Origin: Diadophis punctatus similis
Lineage: Eukaryota > Chordata > Lepidosauria > Squamata > Dipsadidae
Direction of reading: 5' to 3'
Length of the DNA stretch: 64,000 bases
Assembly (NCBI GenBank): GCA_023053685.1
Contig: JALIGW010000013.1
Span: 15,300,001-15,364,000 of the forward strand
Each line of letters opens with the position of its first letter. Position 1 is the first letter of the stretch. The notes under the pieces were generated by a model. That model was given only the letters and a program-made list of their open reading frames with translations, searched no databases and was not told the DNA's origin. Positions 32,257-42,265 of this stretch are shown one piece after another. A program made the position numbers and the translations under genes.

Positions 32257-35200
32257 CTCCTCCCTTCATTACTGGGAGAGACATCAGACCTATTGGATTT
32301 AAACATTTCCTATAATGGACGCCACCCAATGGTTTGGTCATCATGTCTGCTAAATTATCCTCTGAAGAACAATGATGTAAACGTATCAATTTTTCTTTTA
32401 CAGCTTCCCTGACATTACAATACTTAATGTCCACATGTTTGCTTCTGTTCTTCACCCTGTCACCTGTTGCCATTTTTATACAAGCAGCATTATCTTCATA
32501 AACAGTTACAGCTTCATTTACATTTACATTTAAATCTTGTAACAACTGTACATACCAAACTACTTCAGAACATAACTCAGACAATGCAATAAACTCTGCT
32601 TCAGCAGTTGAAATAGCAACCGTTGTTTGTTTTCTGGACTTCCAACCAATTAAAGCCCCTCCAAACAATATTACAATTCCAGAATTAGACTTTCTGGTTT
32701 TTACATCATTTGCATAATCACTATCAACATAACATTTCAATTTTAATTCTTCAGTGACCTGTATTTGAAGACCTAAATTCACAGTTCCCTTCAAATACCT
32801 GAGAATTCTTTTCACACCCATCCAATGCAACTTTGTAGGTGTAGCAGTAAAGCGACTTAAGATGCTCACTGCACAAGCTATGTCTGGTCTGGACCACTGT
32901 GACAGATATAACAGACTCCCTATTGCAGAGTGATATATCTCCTGATCACAGGCTTCACTTTTGTCCTCACCCAAACTATTGTAAAAATCTGTGCTCATAG
33001 GTGTAGGAGCAATATTACAATCTTTCATGTTATACTTCTCTAATAATTGTTCAATTTTTCTCCTTTGACTGAGAATATAACCACCTTTTTCAGTTTTTTG
33101 TATCTCTACACCGAGATAATTCTTTATTTCTCCCAAATTCTTTAATTCAAATTTCTTTTCTAACTTATTAGTAAATTCTTTAACTTGTGATGCATCCTTT
33201 GCAATGAAACAAAGATCATCCACAAATGCTAATAGTAGACAATTCCCACCTTGTAACTTTCCAGTGTATATGCAACCATCAGCTTTGCAACTCTTGAACC
33301 CAAGACCTTTCAATGCAGTATCTAAACAGATATTCCAATTTCTGGCTGACTGCTTCAGCCCATAAATAGCCTTGTTCAATTTATACACCATGTTAGGTTT
33401 TTTACTTTCATACCCTGGCGCTTGAACCATATAAATTTCTTCCTCTAATTCAGCATTGAGGAATGCAGTGGTTATATCAAAATGCCAAATTCTATGCCTG
33501 TATGCTGATGCTAATGCCAGTGCTAGTCTTATGCTCTCACCTTTTACAGTTGGCGCGAACACCTCATCATAGTGCACATTCTTTAATTGAGAAAAACCTT
33601 GTGCCACCAACCTTGCCTTATACTGTACTTCATTATTGGGTAATACCTTTTTCTTATATACCCACTTACATCCTACAGCCTTGGTACCCTGTGGCAAAGT
33701 CACAGATGTGAACACTTCATGATCGCCCATGGATTTCATCTCTTTATCCATGGCTTCCTTCCACTTTTCTTGTTCAACTTTTGGTAATGCCAATACTTCC
33801 TTATAGTTTCTTGGCTCATACCACACATTACACACTTTAACTTTACTGGCAGAATACCTGTCTGGCGGAACCCCTCTGTTCCTACGCTCTGACCTACGTG
33901 GCATTGCCTGTTCTTGTGTTTCAAGCTTTTCTGGCTTCATATCTTGTTCAGACTCTCCTCCCTGAACATAGACACCTTCAGAAAATGATTCACCATTATT
34001 AAATGAGTTATTGTCACTAAGTGGATCACCGTCGCTAAGCGGATCACCGTCACTAAGTGAGACATTTTCAGAATTTGCATCAATTCTGTTCCAATTTTGT
34101 TCTGCAAAACTAGCAGACCTTGAAATCACTATCCTTTTACTTCCATCGCTAAAGCGATACCCTTTTGAGCCTGGCTCATAGCACACAAATCTGAGCTTTC
34201 TAGCCTTTTGTTGTCCCTTTCTTCTGATTGCCTTTGGAATATGTACCCAAGCAGTACTTCCAAATATTTTTAAATGTGCTAGAGAAGGCTTTCTCCCATA
34301 TAGCATTGCATATGGAGTATTATTGATGGATGAACTCCACAGCCTATTTACTAAATAATTGGCAGTCAGTATGGCTTCACCCCAATATGACCTGCTCATA
34401 CCAGAATCCTCCAGTAAGGAGTCTTTCATTGTTTGCAAAACACCATTCCTCTTTTCAGCCACTCCGTTCTCTCCCGGTGTGTAAGGATTTGTGCGCCTGT
34501 GTCTTATTCCCAATTGTCTCAACCATTGTTGAAAATTTGTTGACATAAATTCAGAACCTCTGTCAGTTTGCAACTGACATACCTGTTGTTTGTACCTTCT
34601 CTCTACAAAACTTAACCATTGCTTAAATTGCTGTAGCACCTCTGTTTTACTCTTAAGTAAGTAGCAAAACCCAAACCTGCTGTAGTCATCCAAAATGACC
34701 AGCGCATACTTTGCTCCTCCCAAACTGGCTTGCATAGGCCCAATTAAATCAGCATGCACCAGTTCTAGAGCTCTTGTGGTTTGTCTTGTGCTAAACTTGC
34801 TCACTGGGAATGCTTTGGATTTTGATGCTTTGTATACTACACAATCCAAATATGCCTTACATCCCTTCAAATCTAATCCTTCTGCAAATTCTTTCATTTG
34901 TTGAACAACCTTAAAATTAGCATGACCAAGTCGTCTGTGCAGAAGATGAACACATGAATTATGTTCTGCTACATTTTTAAATATCTGGGAACAATGTGGG
35001 ACCTTTTGTCCCTGCAATACATAAAGATTATCCTCTTTTATGCCCTGTGCACAAACATTCCCATTTCTTTGGATGATACACTTCCCATTAACAAATGTGG
35101 TTTCATAACCTTGCTTGTCTAAACTAGACACACTTAACAAATTATGCTCCATTTCAGGTACACATAACACATCAGTAAACCTGGATTCCAAATATGGAAT

Positions 35201-36229
35201 TTGCACATCGCCTCTTCCAATGATTTTAGCCTTTTGACCATTGGCTAAGGCCACTTCTTCATGGTTTCCTGGGAAAAATCTGGAAAATAAGTCAGAATTA
35301 TTAACAATTGTTTGACTAGCCCCACTGTCAATCAACCATTTGTCTCTATTGTTATTATAACAAACTTTTGCAACTGCAATCTGTCCTTGCAAATAATGTC
35401 TCTTGTCTTGCATATTTCTTCTCTGTGCACAGCTTTTCTGCAGATGATTGGTTTCTCCACAAATGAAACATGCTTTCTTATCTTGCTTGCAGAATTGTGG
35501 CTGTGTAACTTGATCTCTCCTGCCTCTGCTCTCCTCTTGTCTGCAGACACCTCGGCTGTTGCTAGAGATAGGCAGCCTGTGGAAAATTTTGCTGGAGACT
35601 TGCTGTAAGTTTCCACTGTACTCCTTGTTGAGCCCCCGCCTGTGGAATTTTCCATCAGCAGGGCTGAAAAGCCTTTTCTCATATTCATTCAATAAACACG
35701 ATTTCAAAGCCTCCAAATTCAAATCTGCTTCTGGCTTACTTTCAAAAATAGCTGATACAGTCTCCCAGCTCTGATCCAAACTGTTTAACACTAATAAAAC
35801 TTTTTGGGACTCTGGAAACTTTACTCCACGTTGCTCCAATTCTAGAAAATTAGACTGCATTTTCATTAAATGATCTTCCATAGAATCTCCTGTCTGCAAA
35901 CTCATTCTGAAAAGCTTTCTTGAAAGTTGGACCACATTACACGCAGAAACATTGACATGTACTGCTTTCAATTTCTGCCATATCTCTTTTGCAGACTTTA
36001 ATTCAGCTACATTTAAGAATTGATCATCCCCCAGACTTAACAGAAGATAAGCCATAGCTTTGTCATGAGCCTTTTGATCTGCTGCTCCAAGCACTTGCGG
36101 GGGGTCTGCTACGATGTCCCATAATTCTTTTGCTTTCAAAAAACATTCCATTTTTGCAGCCCAAATTAAATAATTTTTCTTCCCCAATTTAGGTATTGGA
36201 CTGTCTTTAAATTCCATAGCAGCAGCCAT
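32240..36229 (-). CDS. Copia gag-pol polyprotein, 1329 aa
   Basis: One uninterrupted frame encodes all functions of the retrotransposon. Residues about 5-190 look like a copia Gag (UBN2-type: KLGKKNYLIWAAKME). A CCHC zinc knuckle has Cys254, Cys257, His262 and Cys267. The protease motif DSGA is at 301-304. The integrase zinc region has His431, His436 and Cys463, but Tyr466 stands where the last Cys is expected; the catalytic triad Asp494, Asp556, Glu592 has 35 residues between the last two. Residues 724-745 contain a short LSDGDP repeat. Reverse transcriptase has Asp918 and FVDD at 1002-1005. RNase H has Asp1169, Glu1210 or Glu1212, and Asp1246. No frameshift separates gag from pol, as in many copia elements. 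The start is the first Met, 117 bases inside the internal region. The last residues are encoded by the polypurine tract and LTR edge. Confidence 0.95.
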   Translation of the reverse strand: MAAAMEFKDSPIPKLGKKNYLIWAAKMECFLKAKELWDIVADPPQVLGAADQKAHDKAMAYLLLSLGDDQFLNVAELKSAKEIWQKLKAVHVNVSACNVVQLSRKLFRMSLQTGDSMEDHLMKMQSNFLELEQRGVKFPESQKVLLVLNSLDQSWETVSAIFESKPEADLNLEALKSCLLNEYEKRLFSPADGKFHRRGLNKEYSGNLQQVSSKIFHRLPISSNSRGVCRQEESRGRRDQVTQPQFCKQDKKACFICGETNHLQKSCAQRRNMQDKRHYLQGQIAVAKVCYNNNRDKWLIDSGASQTIVNNSDLFSRFFPGNHEEVALANGQKAKIIGRGDVQIPYLESRFTDVLCVPEMEHNLLSVSSLDKQGYETTFVNGKCIIQRNGNVCAQGIKEDNLYVLQGQKVPHCSQIFKNVAEHNSCVHLLHRRLGHANFKVVQQMKEFAEGLDLKGCKAYLDCVVYKASKSKAFPVSKFSTRQTTRALELVHADLIGPMQASLGGAKYALVILDDYSRFGFCYLLKSKTEVLQQFKQWLSFVERRYKQQVCQLQTDRGSEFMSTNFQQWLRQLGIRHRRTNPYTPGENGVAEKRNGVLQTMKDSLLEDSGMSRSYWGEAILTANYLVNRLWSSSINNTPYAMLYGRKPSLAHLKIFGSTAWVHIPKAIRRKGQQKARKLRFVCYEPGSKGYRFSDGSKRIVISRSASFAEQNWNRIDANSENVSLSDGDPLSDGDPLSDNNSFNNGESFSEGVYVQGGESEQDMKPEKLETQEQAMPRRSERRNRGVPPDRYSASKVKVCNVWYEPRNYKEVLALPKVEQEKWKEAMDKEMKSMGDHEVFTSVTLPQGTKAVGCKWVYKKKVLPNNEVQYKARLVAQGFSQLKNVHYDEVFAPTVKGESIRLALALASAYRHRIWHFDITTAFLNAELEEEIYMVQAPGYESKKPNMVYKLNKAIYGLKQSARNWNICLDTALKGLGFKSCKADGCIYTGKLQGGNCLLLAFVDDLCFIAKDASQVKEFTNKLEKKFELKNLGEIKNYLGVEIQKTEKGGYILSQRRKIEQLLEKYNMKDCNIAPTPMSTDFYNSLGEDKSEACDQEIYHSAIGSLLYLSQWSRPDIACAVSILSRFTATPTKLHWMGVKRILRYLKGTVNLGLQIQVTEELKLKCYVDSDYANDVKTRKSNSGIVILFGGALIGWKSRKQTTVAISTAEAEFIALSELCSEVVWYVQLLQDLNVNVNEAVTVYEDNAACIKMATGDRVKNRSKHVDIKYCNVREAVKEKLIRLHHCSSEDNLADMMTKPLGGVHYRKCLNPIGLMSLPVMKGGVLEYS
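32257..32267 (-). promoter_or_regulatory. Polypurine tract of the copia element
   Basis: On the minus strand GAAGGGAGGAG lies immediately before the 3' LTR (TGTTGG). This is the expected position for the RNase H-resistant primer of plus-strand synthesis. It also lies within the end of the coding frame. Confidence 0.85.
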
Positions 36230-36330
36230 CCTGCTTTATTTTTCTTCTCTGCCTGTTCCTTTAACAACACAGACAGCTTCTTATCAGCTTTAAATTACAA
36301 TGCAGTTTTAACTTTACTTCTTGAGCGATT

Positions 36331-36345
36331 TCTGGGCCCATAACC
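36331..36345 (-). promoter_or_regulatory. Primer-binding site, internal initiator-Met tRNA type
   Basis: Directly after the 5' LTR, with no spacer, the minus strand reads GGTTATGGGCCCAGA. Its complement, CTGGGCCCATAACC, matches 14 bases of the anticodon stem-loop of vertebrate initiator-Met tRNA (CAT anticodon included). Drosophila copia is known to prime from a 5' half of this tRNA in the same way. The usual acceptor-end match (TGGTAGC...) is absent. Confidence 0.85.
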
Positions 36346-36611
36346 TGTCAGAGTTACGCAATAAATCAGAAGCTTCAGAAGATAACTGCATTTTGCTGAT
36401 TCAAATAACTTCTTTATAAGTAGAATAAAACATTAACAATACCACACTTTGTTTCAGATCACATGTTGAGATGTTTTCACAGCAAGCTTTAATGGTGGAC
36501 AGAGTAAACCACACCCTTCTTCTTGCTAAGTTTCTGGACATGCTCAATTAACACTTCAGCCAGATTGGCTGACTCAATCACATGGCTCTCCCAGTCATGA
36601 ATATTCCAACA
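36346..36611 (-). repeat. Copia 5' LTR
   Basis: Identical by eye to the 3' LTR over all 266 bases. In sense it supplies the promoter for the minus-strand transcript. The start codon of gag lies 117 bases downstream of its edge. Confidence 0.95.
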
Positions 36612-36616
36612 AAACA

Positions 36617-37492
36617 CACCCAGATGTGCCTTAAGGGCTCTTCCCTAAGCATGATCAGAAGCAAAAGAAAAACTAGATATATGCTTTCTGAAAGATATAA
36701 ACTAGATGGACTAGAAAAAAACAGGGAGTTTCATTTTGCAACGTTTTGATATGACCGATAGAGTAGCAATAACCCATTCTTCGAAGAAGCCACACTCATA
36801 AATCACACCAGGCTTCCACTCAGCATGTGGTCTTGATGGGCATTGGGGAGATAATTATTGAAGGGCCATGCTTGCATTCTATGGCCAATGATCTTTTAAA
36901 ATGTATTTTAAAAATGTTTTAATGCTTGTCATGGTGGAAATTTCCATTACATTAAGAATGTGCAGGTTTGCATTTGGGTTCCTTTATCTGATCATGCCAG
37001 GATTCTCATCTCCTGGTAGTGGGAGACAAGATGCTCCAAGAATCCCATCCTATGGAAATAATCTGTAGATTATCCTTTTGGCAAAATGTAGTAATTTGTC
37101 ATTCTTTCTGAAGTGGCATTCACTGCCTTGTCACACCATTTCCACACCTGCAGATTCAATGCCACTGGCAAAGGAGGAAAGTAAAAGTGGCTCACAATTG
37201 TAAACCCAAGTTATGACAGGTGTTAAATAGGGGTGAATATGAAATGGTGTCTTTGTTGGGAAGACCCATTTATTTTATGCTGGTGATTCTACAAAGCAGA
37301 GCCATTGCCAATAAAAGAACATTCAATCTTTCAGTAAACTCTAAAGTGAAATCTTTTGTTCTGACCCAGGTCGTAATAAAGACTTTTATGGCAACCTGGG
37401 TAAAGGTCATGATAAAAGTCTTTAGGCACCAATAAAGTATCTTATTGCACCACTAAACCACAACAGAGGACTCTCCAGGGCTGTTGGTAAAC
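36617..37492. other. Unassigned sequence, no gene seen
   Basis: Flank of the copia element. A short inverted repeat (AGACTTTTAT and ATAAAAGTCT, about 37380-37424) is the only structure seen. Confidence 0.45.
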
Positions 37493-37500
37493 CTCCACTC

Positions 37501-37870
37501 CAGGGGTGAAATTCAGCAGGTTCGGACAGGTTCTATAGAACCGGTGGCAGCGATTATGCGCAGTTCAGAGAACCGGTAAATCACACCACTGACTGGCCCT
37601 GCCCCGCCCCACCCTGCCCCTCCCACTCACTCCTCCTTCTTGGGCTCATACACACAGAGCAAACATGAGAAGGAGGCGAGAAGAAGCCAGGTTGAAGGCT
37701 AGAGAACTTGGCTGAACTTTTCTGTTGGTTCTGTGGGCGTGGCTTGGTGGGGTGGTGCCACCCCAACTTGCCGTGAGTAATGTCAAGTTGACCATGCCAA
37801 CTCAGTCACATGACCCCCACCAAGCCACGCCCATAGAACTGGTAGGGGAAAAATTTGAATGTCACCCCTG
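37501..37870. mobile_element. hAT-like transposon, 370 bp
   Basis: The ends CAGGGGTGAAATTCAGC and TTTGAATGTCACCCCTG are inverted repeats. The exact 8-bp word CTCCACTC flanks it (37493-37500 and 37871-37878). The interior has complementary GGCGTGGCTTGG and CCAAGCCACGCC segments near 37736 and 37822, an internal stem. Confidence 0.92.
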
Positions 37871-37878
37871 CTCCACTC

Positions 37879-39609
37879 CACTTTTCCGCACAAAACAACC
37901 ACCCACAGTCAATTTAACCCAATGCCACTAGCTGGGTCCACTAATCATCAGAATCAAGCTCCCAAACAGGAAGAAAGTCTAAGTCCACAAACCAGGTGCA
38001 GAGTTTGCAAAACAAGGTCCATTAATCCACAATCTGGACTCAAGAGTCCACAAAGCAAGCTATGCAAATCCAAAGGCTGAAACATGAGTCAAATTCCACA
38101 AGTCAAGATTTTCAAAATCCAGGGGAGAGAGTGCTGAAACAAATGATTGATCCCGACAAACACACCTTTCCCCGGCCTCTGATTAAATCACCTTGAGCCA
38201 GGTGTTTCCTGTGAGGAGGGTTGGGGCAGCCTCCTTGTGAGCAGCCTTGCAGGCCTCCTCTGAGCTTCCCTCTGCTCCACCCTCTGCACCTGTGGATCTG
38301 GTGGGAGAGGCAACTATTCCCCATCAGAGAGGTTCTGCTGACTCTAGTCATCACTGCCCATCTGCAGCTGACCCTTCCCTGTGTTCATGAAGACAGGCGG
38401 CTCCCTGTCTGGTCAACCACTTCCCCCAATGCTGGAGGGGCCTGGGACAGCATCATCTTCAGCCCCTGAATTCTCTGGATGTTCCAGGGGTGACGTACCA
38501 TCCACATTGGATGGACCCAGTTCCAATTCTTCTTCCTCCTATGAACCGGGACTATGACATCTTTATTGCTATGGGAAAGGGTATAATACTGAGATGCCAA
38601 AAGATAAGTGGAATGTTAACCTTAAAAATGGATCTCGAAAGAAGTTTTCAGATGGTGATGAATGAGTAATAAATGTTAAACACGAGGTGGTTCTTCCGAT
38701 GTATGGGACATCATCCTCATTTTAATATCTTGCTAGTGACACAGTTGGGTGGATTATTTTTAAAGTGGTTGAATATTTATGCTCTAATACGGAAATGACA
38801 TTTTAACCATTATTTCCAACATCTGATGGCTTCCAAGTGGAGTCTCCCAGCTGCCGGTGCTGCTTCTAAAATGCTATACCACACACACCGACGATGGAAC
38901 GAGAACCCAGATGGTATAAAACTCAGAGCTGGAACAGTACCCGTACTCACAATCCTAGCACAACCACCTTCCCTATAATGAATCAAGTATGCAATCTCAC
39001 AAACAGGTGATCTGACAACTGTGACCAATTATGAGGTAGGAGAAGTGCTGAAGCATGAAAGCAGGACCCCTTCTCTGGTTATTTGGGCTGATATCCCAAA
39101 TGCTTGGTGTGAAGGAAGGGGCACACCAGTCAGGCAAGTATGCAAAGAAGTAGTTTTATTTTCATTTTGCTTTGTTTTAAATTGGAGATGGGCAAGCTTG
39201 CTTTCTACCAAAGCACACACATTCTTAAGAAATATATGTGGCATATAAAAAGGGGGCAAGCTCTGATCACAAGGTCATGGCCACTTTCTTGATTTTTTTT
39301 ATTCCCTTGTGGAAGCTGGGAGGAGTAGGGAGCAATTGATTATACTATCCAGAATTCCTGCTGCCTGTTGGGGGTTTCGTTTTGTTTTTGAAGGAAGAAA
39401 GTAAGATGAAAATACTACTCTATTTGTTAAAATTACAAATGCTTACAGCCCACAACATTGTTCATATTCCGATTTGATTTGGAGCCTTCTGTGAACAGCT
39501 GGGCTAACCACTCCAGAAGCAGTGAAGCACTTGCATTGCCCAGTTCAGCCAATAGCTTTAGTCTCCCTTCTGCCTTTTCTCCCGTGACACCAATGCAGTT
39601 CAGCAAATT
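37879..39609. other. Unassigned sequence with a GC-rich part
   Basis: The part at 38150-38540 is GC-rich and ends abruptly; it could be a fragment of an LTR element, but I recognise no ends or coding motif. The rest is AT-rich and unassigned. Confidence 0.4.
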
Positions 39610-39648
39610 ACTACAGCTATAAAGAGTGCAGAGAAGAGCAACAAAGAT

Positions 39649-40042
39649 TTAGATTTAGATTTATTATTAGAGTTGGAAGGGACCTTGTAGGTCATCTAGT
39701 CCAACCCCCTGCTCAAGCAGGAGTTCCTACACCATTTGAGACAGATTGCAGTCCAGTCTCCCCTTGAAGGTCGCAAGTGTTGGGGCTCTCACAACCTCCG
39801 CTGGCAAGCTGTTCTACTGGTTGATCGCTCTCACCGTCAGAAAGTTCATCCTCACTTCCAGGTTGAATCTCTCCTTGATCAGCTTCCATCCATTATTCCT
39901 TGTTTGGCTTTCTGGTGCCATAGAGAACAGCCTGACCCCCTCCTCTCTGTGGCATCCTCTCAAGTATTGGAACACTGCTATCATGTCACTCCTGATCCTT
40001 CTCTTTGTCAGACTAGTCTGGACTCCTGGTCCTTCTCTTTGT
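39649..40042 (-). mobile_element. CR1-like 3' end inserted in opposite orientation
   Basis: On the minus strand this runs to GGTTGGACTAGATGACCTAC and CCCTTCCAACTCTAAT and ends in repeated AAATCTAAATCT words at 39640-39660. That is a CR1-type 3' end with its own short tandem tail. Within it, CCTTCTCTTTGTCAGA occurs twice about 39 bases apart (39997 and 40033), a local duplication. It splits the plus-strand CR1. Confidence 0.75.
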
Positions 40043-40390
40043 CAGATTAGAAGAGTGGAGGCTAAACCATACAATGAACAATTGTGGGAATTGGGAATGA
40101 CTAGTCTAACAAAGTGAGGGACTAGGGGTGAAATGATAGCAGTCTTCCAATATTTGAGGGGCTGTCACAGTGAGGAGGAGGTCAATCTATTCTCCAAAGC
40201 ACCTCAGGGCAAGACAAGAAGTAAGGGATGGAAGTTTAACAAAGAGAGATCCAGCCTAGAATTAAGGAGACATTTCCTGTCAGTAAAAACAATTGATCAG
40301 TGGAATGGCTTGCCTCCAGAAGATGTGGGTGCTCTATCAATGGAAGTGTTAAGGAGAAAGTGGAAAGCCATTTGTCTGGATGGCAAATGC

Positions 40391-40453
40391 TGGCTAGGGA
40401 ATTCTGGGAGTTGAAGTCCAGACATCTTCAAGTTGCCAAGGTTGGGAAACACT
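40391..40453. mobile_element. Half of a palindromic hAT-like MITE
   Basis: The phrase AATTCTGGGAGTTGAAGTCC and GACATCTTCAAGTTGCC with GGTTGGGAAACACTG equals the right half of the element at 12067-12174. The left half is missing. Confidence 0.8.
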
Positions 40454-40493
40454 GATATAGGGATTCCTGCTTGAGCAGAGGGTTGGACTAGAA

Positions 40494-40628
40494 CAGGGGT
40501 AGGCAAAGTTGGCTCTTCTGTGACTCGTGGACTTCAACTCCCAGACTTTCTGAGCCAATCATGCTAGCTCAGGAATCCTGGGAGTTGAAGTCCATGAGTC
40601 ATAGAAGAGCCAACTTTGCCTAACCCTG
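40494..40628. mobile_element. Palindromic hAT-like MITE, 135 bp
   Basis: Left CAGGGGTAGGCAAAGTTGGC and right GCCAACTTTGCCTAACCCTG are inverted repeats, with the family's ACTTCAACTCCCAGA and its complement inside. The flanks GACTAGAA (40486-40493) and GAATAGAA (40629-40636) match at 7 of 8 bases. Confidence 0.88.
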
Positions 40629-40680
40629 GAATAGAAGATCTACAAAATCCTTTCCAAGTCCCTTCTTTGTTATTCTATAT

Positions 40681-41583
40681 TCTGAATACATTGTCATAGA
40701 TTCCAAAGGCGAACATAAGTCAAGGTTGATCTTAGAACACAATATGCAGCTCTCAGCCGATCACTGTATATGGTTTGTGCTGAAGGCCTGAACTGAAACT
40801 TTATGAAGGGGAAACATAAGATGAAGCAACAGCAATAGCAGCTTCTGTCTAATTGGCTCATATTCATTTTTTTTTTAAAAAAACAGATATTCTTAAGATA
40901 TGAGATGCCAGGAAGGAAGAACTGGGAGAGGGGAAGACTGAACTTCCTTCTGCGGTTGCCAGTGGGAATATTTCATTTTGTTTTGCTCAGTACTTAAGGT
41001 TAATAATGAAGTACCAATTCATTTCTGGCAATTTACAGGAAAAGCAAGTTATGCAATTGTTTCATGTAATAGCTGTGGACTGGAAAGAATTGGCCTCAAA
41101 CCATCTGAAAGAGAGAAGCTTCCTTATTTGATGTTTTAATTGCAGGGTAATATTTTCCTTTAAAAAATGGGTAAGAAAGGAAAGATTTAATTATCTGTAT
41201 TAACTACCAATATTAGTTCACTAGTGTTCTCAGGTCAGTTTTAAAATTTAATGACATCATTTTACAAATGTTGTTCTGGGGAAAATCTGAATTGTATATA
41301 CAATGCTGTTGAATAGAAGTTCACTGAACCATCATTTTGCAATCATGGACTATGATACATAGGGAACTCAATAATACCGGGGATAAAAGCCAGAATCTCT
41401 CTAAAATTAACAGGATTTAGACAAGCCAAATTTTTGGTGAATCTGTGCAGTAACATCACAAAACTCACCCACCCACCCAAAGGACTGCATTAGAGCCTAC
41501 AAATTGTTGCAACTGTGTGCATTAAAATACTGTTGTATATGAAATATTTAGGCAGGCCTTTTCTTTGAATAATTCCTTAAATC
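40681..41583. other. Unassigned sequence, no gene seen
   Basis: No recognisable repeat or exon. Confidence 0.45.
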
Positions 41584-41693
41584 AGGGGTCCCCAAACTTG
41601 GCAGCTTTAAGACTTGTGGACTCCAACTTCCAGAATTCTCCAGCCAGCTTTGCTGGCTGGAGAATTCTGGGAATTGTAGTCCACAAGTCTTAA
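41584..41693. mobile_element. Palindromic hAT-like MITE, right end missing
   Basis: It starts CAGGGGTCCCCAAACTTGGC and is palindromic through CCAGCCAGC and GCTGGCTGG, but after TCTTAAAGTTG the terminal half is lost and CR1 sequence follows. Confidence 0.75.
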
Positions 41694-42012
41694 AGTTGTA
41701 AAATTTGTAAAACTTGATTGCAGAAAATACGACTTCAGTAACAGAGTGGTCAATGCCTGGAATGCACTACCTGACTCTGTTGTTACATCCCCAAACCCCC
41801 ATAACTTTAACCTTAGACTGTCTACTGTTGACCTCACCCCATTCCTAGAAGGTCTGTAAGGGGCATGCATAAGAGCACCAGCGTGCCTACCATCCCTGTC
41901 CTACTGTCGCTATTAATTCGTACCCATTTACCACGTTCATATTTATCTTTATACTTATACCTGTTATCTTTTACAGGTTCGATAAACTAAATAAATAATA
42001 AATAAATAAATA
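41694..42012 (+). mobile_element. CR1-type LINE 3' end with (AATA)n tail
   Basis: A few translated words near the start (AGTAACAGAGTGGTCAATGC to GACTCTGTTGTTAC) resemble the end of a CR1 frame. The UTR then reads GCATAAGAGCACCAGCGTGCC and ends in AATAAATAATAAATAAATAA. It is a longer sister of 19000-19152. Confidence 0.8.
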
Positions 42013-42049
42013 ATCAGACACGTGCCTTCATATCAACCATTAAGTAATC

Positions 42050-42265
42050 TCTCTCAGACCAACTCATCTCACAGGGTTGTTGTGAGGAAAATAGGAAGAA
42101 ACGTTGTTGAACGTTTTTTTTTAAAATCTTTTTAACCTTTAAAACTGTTTTTAAATTAAGTTTATTGTTTATTGTTCTCTTAAAATGTTGTACGCCGCCT
42201 TGAGTCCTTAGGGAGTAGGGCGGCATAGAAGAACTTAATAATAAATAAATAAATAAATAAATAAA
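42050..42265 (+). mobile_element. L2/CR1 LINE tail (GCCGCC...GGGCGGC)
   Basis: TTGTACGCCGCCTTGAGTCC, then GTAGGGCGGCATAGAAGAAC and (AAAT)n. It has the same 3' end as the LINE at 43490-46893 but is 5'-truncated. Confidence 0.75.

Larger units (their letters stand above)
31986..36616 (-). mobile_element. Complete Ty1/copia LTR retrotransposon with target duplication
   Basis: The element itself is 31991-36611 (4621 bp) on the minus strand. Direct repeats of 266 bp at each end (31991-32256 and 36346-36611) look identical base for base, start TG and end CA in either orientation, and are bordered by AAACA on both sides (31986-31990 and 36612-36616). Reading the minus strand, the order is LTR, primer-binding site, one gag-pol frame, polypurine tract, LTR. 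Protease, integrase, reverse transcriptase and RNase H follow the copia order (integrase before RT). Identical LTRs indicate a recent insertion. Copia elements are uncommon in amniote genomes compared with plants and insects. Confidence 0.97.
39610..40680 (+). mobile_element. CR1-like LINE 3' region, broken by three insertions
   Basis: Plus-strand CR1 phrases run GTGCAGAGAAGAGCAACAAAG (39626), then continue after an insertion with TTAGAAGAGTGGAGGCTAAAC (about 40046), GATAGCAGTCTTCCAATATTTG, ACAATTGATCAGTGGAATGG and CATTTGTCTGGA (to about 40380). After two hAT-like pieces it resumes with GGGATTCCTGCTTGAGCAG (40460) and ends near 40680. The order matches the 3' end of a CR1 open frame and UTR. 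The reading frame is broken by stops. Confidence 0.75.

Noticed and set aside
31986..36616. Bacterial or plant contamination as source of the copia element
   Set aside because: Target duplication in flanking DNA of the same texture as the rest, and a related solo LTR elsewhere in the window, favour a resident element; coverage data would be needed for certainty.
37380..37424. Short inverted repeat AGACTTTTAT / ATAAAAGTCT
   Set aside because: Arms are only about 10 bases, with no terminal motif or target duplication; too little to call an element.
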